In this document: positions 7,144 to 11,400 of the stretch, in pieces
Layout: each line of letters begins with the position of its first letter
Position numbering within the stretch: the first letter of the stretch is position 1
Assembly: GCA_002432095.1 (NCBI GenBank)
Contig: DJFQ01000257.1
Span: forward strand, 2,500 to 13,899
Length of the DNA: 11,400 bases
Direction: 5' to 3'
From: Marinagarivorans sp. UBA5868
Lineage (GTDB): Bacteria; Pseudomonadota; Gammaproteobacteria; Pseudomonadales; Cellvibrionaceae
The notes under the pieces: generated by a model
What the model saw: the letters and a program-made list of their open reading frames with translations, nothing else
Databases searched by the model: none
Told to the model about the DNA's origin: nothing
Program-made: the position numbers and the translations under genes

Positions 7144-7177
7144 AAAAAAGTGCGTGAGCTAACCAGCTAACTCACGC
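7144..7177 (-). terminator. Minus-strand intrinsic terminator without an obvious gene
   Basis: Read on the minus strand, GCGTGAG and CTCACGC form a perfect 7-bp stem around a 12-nt loop containing TTAGCTGGTTAG, followed by AC and six T. No recognisable minus-strand gene lies between here and the AraC start at 7658. It therefore ends either an unannotated small RNA or an upstream-initiated esterase leader (about 220 nt before the esterase ATG), where it could act as an attenuator. It would also protect the esterase from antisense transcription entering from the right. Confidence 0.75.
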
Positions 7178-7311
7178 CAAGTGCCGGGCGGGAACTCGTC
7201 TGCTACAGTCGCCAATATCTGGCGCTTCGTCAGGAGTTCACGTTATCGAAACTGGCAACAAGGGAGGTAAAAAGAGCGCTTTATATTTATGTACTGACGA
7301 AAAAATTGAAG

Positions 7312-7360
7312 CTTTTTTGCTAGTTGTTAAAACAATTTTTCACCGATGAAAGCAAAAAAG
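7312..7360. repeat. AT-rich inverted repeat with nested dyad
   Basis: CTTTTTTGC at 7312-7320 is the exact reverse complement of GCAAAAAAG at 7352-7360. Between them lies TTGTT-AA-AACAA (7324-7335), a second small dyad. The arms are mostly A/T runs, so chance or intrinsic curvature are alternatives to an operator or RNA structure. Confidence 0.4.
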
Positions 7361-7373
7361 TGAACTGCATCAC

Positions 7374-7385
7374 GGCATTAATGCC
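7374..7385. promoter_or_regulatory. Perfect 12-bp palindrome
   Basis: GGCATTAATGCC is fully self-complementary and lies mid-way in the divergent control region, about 270 bp before the AraC start. Its form suits a dimeric repressor or activator site. No second copy was noticed in the window, and a palindrome of this length could also be accidental. Confidence 0.35.
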
Positions 7386-7519
7386 AACTAATTTTATCGG
7401 AATTCTTTTCATTGAATTTGGCTTCAGCGCGTGGGTTGCTTCATTCTTCTTAATAGACAACCTCTGTGATGCACATCAACGACGCCCCCTTCGCCCTCTG
7501 AGACACTGCGGACATAACG

Positions 7520-7537
7520 GCTGGAGACGAATCCAGC
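7520..7537 (+). promoter_or_regulatory. 6-bp stem-loop upstream of the AraC gene
   Basis: GCTGGA-6 nt-TCCAGC forms a perfect stem about 120 bp before the AraC ATG and 33 bp before the TTGACA string at 7570. It may be an operator dyad. No T-run follows. Confidence 0.3.
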
Positions 7538-7657
7538 ATATCATCAGATGGTTTTCTTTCAGCAAGGACTTGACACGGAGCAATTAGATAAAACAAAAGG
7601 CCGTATTGCCCTGCGCGAAGAAATATCAGGTCACGCACTAAAACCCGAAACCGGAGT

Positions 7658-8818
7658 ATGAAAAGCGTCCTGTTTAATAGCCACGACATCGTTCTGGCAC
7701 TGGTTATTATTCTTAGTTTTCTGCTGGCCGTTCGCGTCAGATCAGTTGCGGCTTTGCCGCGCGCCGCGCAAACTTTATTACCCTCTTTTTTTGTCTTGCA
7801 CGGATTGGTCGCCCTCGACACTTTGCTGTTTTGGGGGGACGCGATTAAATTCGCCGCGTTTAATGTTTCCACATGGCTGCCGATGTTTTTCAGCTTTGCG
7901 TCTTTTGCAATTGGACCGGTGATGTATTGGGCATTTCGCTCGGTTTTATCGCCAGGAAAACCGATTAAGTTCACAGATTATCTGCAATTGCTACCGGCGC
8001 TATTGACGTTCCCCTATTTATATTGGGCATGTTATCGCTACTCATTTGAGCAACAGAGCGAATTGATTTTGAATCTCGCTATTTTCAGCGACGTCAATGT
8101 GCATTTCATGACATTTCTCACGCTGAAAAAATTAATGCCTGTGATATACGGTTTTTTATGCGTGAAGCTGTTGTTTCGCAAAGCTCCTGCGACGGAAAAT
8201 CTCGCCGGCGTTAAACCGCTGCTGCAGCCGTGTACGGCCTTTGTATTTATCTGGTTTTGGATTTTACTGACGCATGTGCTCGGCCAATGGTTGCCGCTGT
8301 CTTCCAGTGATTTAATGGGCATTTTTGGCAATTACATAAGCCTGACATTAGTGGCCGCGCTGACGTACAAAAGCTTTGGATATCCTGCGACTCCGACACC
8401 TGTGAGCCATTTCACAGAGGAGCCGGAAAACGAGGAAGCCAACGAAGATATTGCCGTTTTGGCGGAACGGATTCACAAATTTATTCAAACAGAAAAGCCC
8501 TACTTGAATCCTCGTTTAACTCTTGAAAGGTTTGCCGCGCTTTTACACATCTCGCCGCGCCATGTTTCGCTGGCGATCAACCGCTGTTTTGAACAAAATT
8601 TCCAGGAATATATCAACGGCTTCCGCGTGGAGGAAGCCAAGCGTCTGCTGCGTGACAATATGGATCATGAACGGACGATTCTCGATATCGCTCAGCAGTC
8701 CGGTTTTAACAGCAAGGCCACATTCAACCGAATTTTTAAATTATCCACTGGTGTGACGCCCAGCGCCTACCGTCAGCAATTTCCTCCCGAACTCACGCCT
8801 CATCACCCCCATTGTTAA
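7658..8818 (+). CDS. Membrane-anchored AraC-family transcriptional regulator
   Basis: A 386-residue regulator. The N-terminal half has about seven hydrophobic segments: about 11-27, 40-59, 73-93, 107-127, 146-172, 188-212 and 219-238, including IVLALVIILSFLLAV and AFVFIWFWILLTHVLG. An acidic spacer (EEPENEEANED) follows, then a C-terminal AraC/XylS double helix-turn-helix at about 272-378: LTLERFAALLHISPRHVS is the first HTH region, and ILDIAQQSGFNSKATFNRIF with GVTPSAYR is the family signature in the second. The DNA-binding domain would face the cytoplasm while the membrane part senses or anchors. It stands between the divergent esterase and GH16 genes and is the natural candidate to control them in response to cell-wall sugars, though no ligand can be named. 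The ATG at 7658 has GGAG only one base away, so its ribosome binding site is poorly placed; no better in-frame start is visible. Stop-to-start distance to the GH16 gene is 113 nt. Confidence 0.9.
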   Translation: MKSVLFNSHDIVLALVIILSFLLAVRVRSVAALPRAAQTLLPSFFVLHGLVALDTLLFWGDAIKFAAFNVSTWLPMFFSFASFAIGPVMYWAFRSVLSPGKPIKFTDYLQLLPALLTFPYLYWACYRYSFEQQSELILNLAIFSDVNVHFMTFLTLKKLMPVIYGFLCVKLLFRKAPATENLAGVKPLLQPCTAFVFIWFWILLTHVLGQWLPLSSSDLMGIFGNYISLTLVAALTYKSFGYPATPTPVSHFTEEPENEEANEDIAVLAERIHKFIQTEKPYLNPRLTLERFAALLHISPRHVSLAINRCFEQNFQEYINGFRVEEAKRLLRDNMDHERTILDIAQQSGFNSKATFNRIFKLSTGVTPSAYRQQFPPELTPHHPHC

Positions 8819-8931
8819 GCGTCTTACTTTATTCCGGGCTCAAATTGAGACTTTACTCGTGTTCAGCCGCCGCGCAGGCTGGGCTGTGCAGTCACATTCG
8901 TGCCGCAGCGACATTTTTGCGAGGAAAAAAT

Positions 8932-9975
8932 ATGACAATTCTAAAAAAAATGATGGCGGGTTCTTTAGCGTTTCTGTGCGCTTGGGCCGGGCTGTCGTCT
9001 CCAGCTTTTGCCAAACCTTATAAAGCCGCAGAGATCTTTACCTTCGAAGAAGATATGTACGGCAAGTACGTTATCCGCATGCGCGCCGCCAAAGGCAGCG
9101 GCATCATCTCGAACTTCTTTCTGTGGAAAGACGGCTCGGAACTCTCTGAGGTTTTCTGGGAGGAAGTGGATGTCGAAGTATTTGGTAAAAACAATGCCAC
9201 CTCATGGCAGAGCAATATCATTACCGGCCTCGGCACTACCTCCAAGTCGGAACAGGTTCACTCACAAGGCGCCTCCTTCGGCGACGCCTACAACACCTTT
9301 ACCCTGGAATGGAAACCGAACGAAGTTCGCTGGCTGGTGAACGACCAGGTCGTCCGTACCACTACCGGTGGTCAGGCCCGTGAGCTGATGAACCCGGCGC
9401 AGCTGCGTCTCAATTTCTGGCCGCCTGCCGTACCCGAGTGGGTCGGCCCCTGGAACGACGGCATCCTACCGGTCCATATGTTCGTGAACTGGGTGGAATA
9501 CCATCGCTGGAACGGCAATGGCTTTGAGCTGGCCTGGCGCGACGATTTCAACAATTTCGACAGCAACCGCTGGGGCAAAGCCGACTGGACCTTCGCTGAG
9601 AATCAGGCGGACTTCCATTTCGACAACGTGGTTGTGCGCAACGGCTATTTGGTACTGGCAATGACCCGTGAAGGCCAAGAGGGCTACAATGGCAATCCAC
9701 CCACCGATAACGGCGGCGGTAGCAGCTCCTCCAGCAGCTCAAGCTCAAGCAGCTCATCCAGCAGCAGCTCGTCGAGTTCGAGCAGTTCATCAAGCTCCAG
9801 CAGCTCATCGAGCAGTAGCAGCAGTTCATCCAGTAGCAGCTCCAGCTCTTCGTCCAGCAGCAGCTCGTCCTCCGGCAACACCAGTTCTGGTGGCAATACG
9901 GGTGGCGGCGCGATGAACCCGTTGGCCCTGTTGTCCATGCTGATGTTGTTGGTGCTGGGCCGCCGCCGCGGCTGA
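8932..9975 (+). CDS. Circularly permuted GH16 beta-1,3-1,4-glucanase (lichenase type) with poly-Ser linker and GlyGly-CTERM tail
   Basis: A 347-residue secreted enzyme expected to cut mixed-linkage beta-glucan. The signal peptide is MTILKKMMAGSLAFLCAWAG LSSPAFA in two parts, cleaved after Ala27. The mature protein begins directly with the strand that normally lies inside GH16 (EEDMYGKYVIRMRAAKGSGI). The catalytic motif WEEVDVEVFGKN follows, with Glu78 nucleophile, Asp80 and Glu82 acid/base. The segment that opens ordinary GH16 lichenases (WRDDFNNFDSNRWGKADWTF) comes last, at about 198-256. The same permuted order is known in the Fibrobacter succinogenes 1,3-1,4-beta-glucanase. Residues 264-314 are 51 uninterrupted Ser encoded by mixed codons. 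The C-terminus GGNTGGGAMNP, a hydrophobic helix and GRRRG fit a GlyGly-CTERM sorting signal. The start at 8932 has GAGG 7 nt upstream and gives the signal peptide; an upstream TTG at 8812 overlaps the AraC gene and is rejected. Confidence 0.94.
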   Translation: MTILKKMMAGSLAFLCAWAGLSSPAFAKPYKAAEIFTFEEDMYGKYVIRMRAAKGSGIISNFFLWKDGSELSEVFWEEVDVEVFGKNNATSWQSNIITGLGTTSKSEQVHSQGASFGDAYNTFTLEWKPNEVRWLVNDQVVRTTTGGQARELMNPAQLRLNFWPPAVPEWVGPWNDGILPVHMFVNWVEYHRWNGNGFELAWRDDFNNFDSNRWGKADWTFAENQADFHFDNVVVRNGYLVLAMTREGQEGYNGNPPTDNGGGSSSSSSSSSSSSSSSSSSSSSSSSSSSSSSSSSSSSSSSSSSSSSSSSSSSGNTSSGGNTGGGAMNPLALLSMLMLLVLGRRRG

Positions 9976-9996
9976 TCCTGCAACGCAGCCCAATCA

Positions 9997-10024
9997 AAGG
10001 CGCATCGTAAGGTGCGCCTTTTTT
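9997..10024 (+). terminator. Intrinsic terminator after the GH16 gene
   Basis: AAGGCGCA-TCGTAAGG-TGCGCCTT is a perfect 8-bp stem with an 8-nt loop, ending in six T (10019-10024). It begins 21 nt past the GH16 stop and lies in the convergent gap before the methyltransferase gene. The reverse direction has only three T after the stem, so it works mainly on the plus strand. Confidence 0.92.
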
Positions 10025-10039
10025 GTTTGTCGCATGGAA

Positions 10040-10873
10040 TTAAAACCGCGCCGCCTCCCAGGCATGTAGCGCGTGTTTACGAATCTCCCCCCAACGATAC
10101 CCCCCAAGAGCACCGCTCTGCTGAATCACTCTGTGACAGGGAATGGCCACCGCAATCGGGTTGGCACCTATGGCCGTGCCCACGGCGCGGGAAGCGGTCG
10201 GGTGGTTGATGGCTTTGGCGATCTGGTTGTAACTCACCAGCGCGCCGGGCGGGATCTGCAGCAGTGCTCGCCAAACATTGATTTGAAAATTGGTGCCGAC
10301 AACGCAGAGTGACAGCGGTCGATCCGGCTTTGCCAGGCCAAACAGTGCAGGAATTTTTGCCCCGGTGTCTCGGTGATTTTCTCTCAGCTGCGCTTTGCGC
10401 CAGTGTCGGCGCAATTCCTGGAGCTGCTCCTCCACTCCACCCTCCCCCAAAAAAGCCAGCCGACAAATACCGCGCGGCGTCTCAGCGATAAAAGCCGCAC
10501 CAAAAGGCGTGGCGTGAACTCCATAATCGACCACCACCCCATCACCCGCGCTTTTAAACTCTCCCGGCGTCAATGCATCCAGCTGCACAAAATGATCGTA
10601 CAGTCGCGACCCGCTGCTCAGCCCCAAGGTCTCGGACACCTCCAATAAAGACCCGGATTCCCGCAACAGAATTTTCGCCCGCTCCACGGTAAGCACCTGC
10701 AAAAAACGCTTGGGCGTCACCCCCGTCCAGCGGCTGAAGAGACGCTGAAAATGAAATGGACTGAGTCCCACATGCATCGCCACCTCGTCGAGCGAGGGCT
10801 GCTCCGCCATGTGCTCGACCAGAAATGCGATGGCCGTGCTGATGCGGTCGTAATCGGTATCGGAAGCATTCAT
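10040..10873 (-). CDS. AraC-type HTH / methylated-DNA-protein-cysteine methyltransferase (Ada-like, no N-terminal zinc domain)
   Basis: A 277-residue DNA repair protein that would move an alkyl group from O6-methylguanine to its own cysteine. An AraC HTH comes first, at about 10-110: PSLDEVAMHVGLSPFHFQRL, then WTGVTPKRFLQ and LTPGEFK. A methyltransferase ribonuclease-like/alkyltransferase domain follows, with FQINVWRALLQIPPGALVSY and the acceptor motif IPCHRV, where the reactive residue is Cys246. The N-terminal zinc/phosphotriester domain of classical Ada is absent. The ATG at 10873 is preferred because homologous products begin near here; an in-frame ATG at 10969 would add 32 residues (MRSRLSALRKIRVAF...) but has no ribosome binding site and overlaps a hairpin at 10950-10967. 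Neither start has a clear Shine-Dalgarno sequence. It is unrelated to polysaccharide use and marks the edge of that cluster. Confidence 0.9.
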   Translation of the reverse strand: MNASDTDYDRISTAIAFLVEHMAEQPSLDEVAMHVGLSPFHFQRLFSRWTGVTPKRFLQVLTVERAKILLRESGSLLEVSETLGLSSGSRLYDHFVQLDALTPGEFKSAGDGVVVDYGVHATPFGAAFIAETPRGICRLAFLGEGGVEEQLQELRRHWRKAQLRENHRDTGAKIPALFGLAKPDRPLSLCVVGTNFQINVWRALLQIPPGALVSYNQIAKAINHPTASRAVGTAIGANPIAVAIPCHRVIQQSGALGGYRWGEIRKHALHAWEAARF

Positions 10874-10949
10874 AACAAACTGCCGGATGGGAAAGTCCGG
10901 CGGATTATGGTGCAGGGTTTGAGGGAAAGCGACCCGGATCTTGCGCAGG

Positions 10950-10967
10950 GCGCTCAATCGAGAGCGC
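10950..10967 (-). other. Stem-loop after the chemotaxis gene
   Basis: On the minus strand, GCGCTC-TCGATT-GAGCGC forms a perfect 6-bp stem 16 nt past the chemotaxis-protein stop codon. It lacks a T-run, so it is at best a weak or Rho-assisted 3' end or an mRNA-stabilising hairpin. Its presence argues mildly that the methyltransferase starts downstream, at 10873. Confidence 0.4.
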
Positions 10968-10983
10968 ATGCATAGTTCATTAT

Positions 10984-11400
10984 TTACAACCGGAACTGCT
11001 CCACCCGCTCCTGCAGACGATTGGCAATGGACACGAGTTCACGACTGGAGGCGCCGGTCCGGTTGGCGCCCTCGGCGGCCTTTTGTGAGGCCTCGGTAAT
11101 TTGGGTGATATTACGGCTGATCTCCTCTGCCACCATGGATTGCTCCTCAGCGGCGGTGGCGATTTGGGTATTCATACCGTTGATGGAGGCCACCGATTGG
11201 TTGATTTTGCGCAGCGAATCCCCGGCGCGTTTGGCCTGGGTGACGCTGTCGCTGGCTTTGCCACGACCCTGCTCCATCACCGACACGGCGGAATCGGCAC
11301 TGGATTGCATCTGCTCGATCAGCATCTGGATGTCCCGCGTGGAATCTTGAGTACGGCTGGCCAAAGCTCGCACTTCGTCGGCCACCACGGCAAAACCACG
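10984..11400 (-). CDS. Methyl-accepting chemotaxis protein, C-terminal end (runs off the right edge)
   Basis: The last 138 residues of a chemoreceptor; the sensory and membrane parts lie beyond the window. The frame opens at the edge with RGFAVVADEVRALASRT, the conserved stretch near the cytoplasmic signalling tip that contacts CheA/CheW, and continues as a long helical coiled coil with heptad patterning (QIATAAEEQSMVAEEISRNI, ITEASQKAAEGANRTG). Gln/Glu pairs such as AAEEQ are potential adaptation methylation sites. It ends EQFRL without the NWETF-type CheR-binding tail seen in some receptors. No ligand can be inferred. The methyltransferase gene follows on the same strand, 110 nt on if its start is 10873. 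Confidence 0.95.
   Translation of the reverse strand, partial: RGFAVVADEVRALASRTQDSTRDIQMLIEQMQSSADSAVSVMEQGRGKASDSVTQAKRAGDSLRKINQSVASINGMNTQIATAAEEQSMVAEEISRNITQITEASQKAAEGANRTGASSRELVSIANRLQERVEQFRL

Larger units (their letters stand above)
7178..7657. other. Divergent control region with dyads; no convincing gene
   Basis: These 480 bp between the orphan terminator and the AraC gene hold no ORF with a credible start and codon pattern. Visible structure: CGCCA-ATATC-TGGCG (7210-7224), a GGGAGGT Shine-Dalgarno-like string near 7261 with no usable start after it, an AT-rich inverted pair (7312-7320 with 7352-7360), a 12-bp palindrome (7374-7385) and a 6-bp stem (7520-7537). On the plus strand, TTGACA at 7570-7575 is a possible -35 for the AraC gene, but the sequence about 17 bp on (ACAAAA) is a poor -10. 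On the minus strand, AT-rich TAAATATAAAG near 7275-7290 could serve as a -10 region for a transcript ending at 7144. Confidence 0.5.

Noticed and set aside
7258..7292. Strong Shine-Dalgarno-like GGGAGGT followed by an ATG at 7289
   Set aside because: The ATG is too far away and opens only two codons (ATG TAC TGA); no other start follows at proper spacing.
7324..7587. Plus-strand ORF in the control region (TTG start, or ATG at 7381)
   Set aside because: No ribosome binding site, a basic/hydrophobic composition of no recognised type, and it overlaps palindromes and the probable AraC promoter region.
7450..7974. 174-residue minus-strand ORF overlapping the AraC start
   Set aside because: It is antisense to the well-supported membrane domain of the regulator and shows no domain of its own.
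8812..8931. N-terminal 40-residue extension of the GH16 protein from a TTG
   Set aside because: It overlaps the AraC stop, lacks a ribosome binding site, and would bury the clean signal peptide that starts at 8932 behind GAGG.

Overview
The window looks like part of the chromosome of a plant cell-wall-degrading gammaproteobacterium of the Cellvibrio/Saccharophagus/Teredinibacter kind. The evidence is long poly-serine linkers in several secreted enzymes, lipoprotein signals of the form Gly-Cys-Gly-Gly, a GlyGly-CTERM-type tail, malectin-like (CBM57-type) modules attached to different catalytic domains, and a cytochrome c domain fused to a glycosidase. The genus is inferred from these traits; no rRNA or other marker is present.

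Layout. Positions 1-6926 hold a minus-strand series that reads right to left: a CE6-type acetylxylan esterase (5154-6926), a cytochrome c/malectin/GH10 xylanase lipoprotein (3089-4957), a malectin/GH43 lipoprotein (738-2960), a 42-residue lipoprotein-like ORF that may be a gene remnant (550-678), and the start of another poly-serine lipoprotein cut by the window edge (1-326). A strong intrinsic terminator separates the GH10 gene from the GH43 gene. Positions 6927-7657 form a roughly 730-bp divergent control region with 18-bp direct repeats, a second repeat family, several dyads, and a minus-strand terminator that is not preceded by any recognisable gene. On the plus strand follow a membrane-anchored AraC-family regulator (7658-8818) and a secreted GH16 lichenase-type enzyme (8932-9975) whose domain order is circularly permuted, closed by an intrinsic terminator at 9997-10024. 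From 10040 on the content changes to ordinary genes on the minus strand: an AraC-HTH/O6-methylguanine-DNA methyltransferase protein and the C-terminal end of a methyl-accepting chemotaxis protein.

How it fits together. The esterase, GH10 and GH43 enzymes form a coherent set for acetylated (arabino)xylan: deacetylation, endo-cleavage, and removal of xylose or arabinose ends or branches. All three carry a related malectin-like module, which suggests targeting to a shared ligand. The GH16 enzyme would add mixed-linkage beta-glucan, another cereal/grass wall polymer. The AraC regulator lies between the two divergent arms and is the obvious candidate for their local regulator; the 18-bp repeats just upstream of the esterase are candidate operators. 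The GH10 and GH43 enzymes are predicted outer-membrane lipoproteins, whereas the esterase and GH16 enzyme carry Sec signals and C-terminal GlyGly/hydrophobic tails, so the cluster appears to use two surface-retention routes.

The most unusual items are the c-type cytochrome built into a xylanase, the permuted GH16, and the densely structured control region with its orphan terminator.
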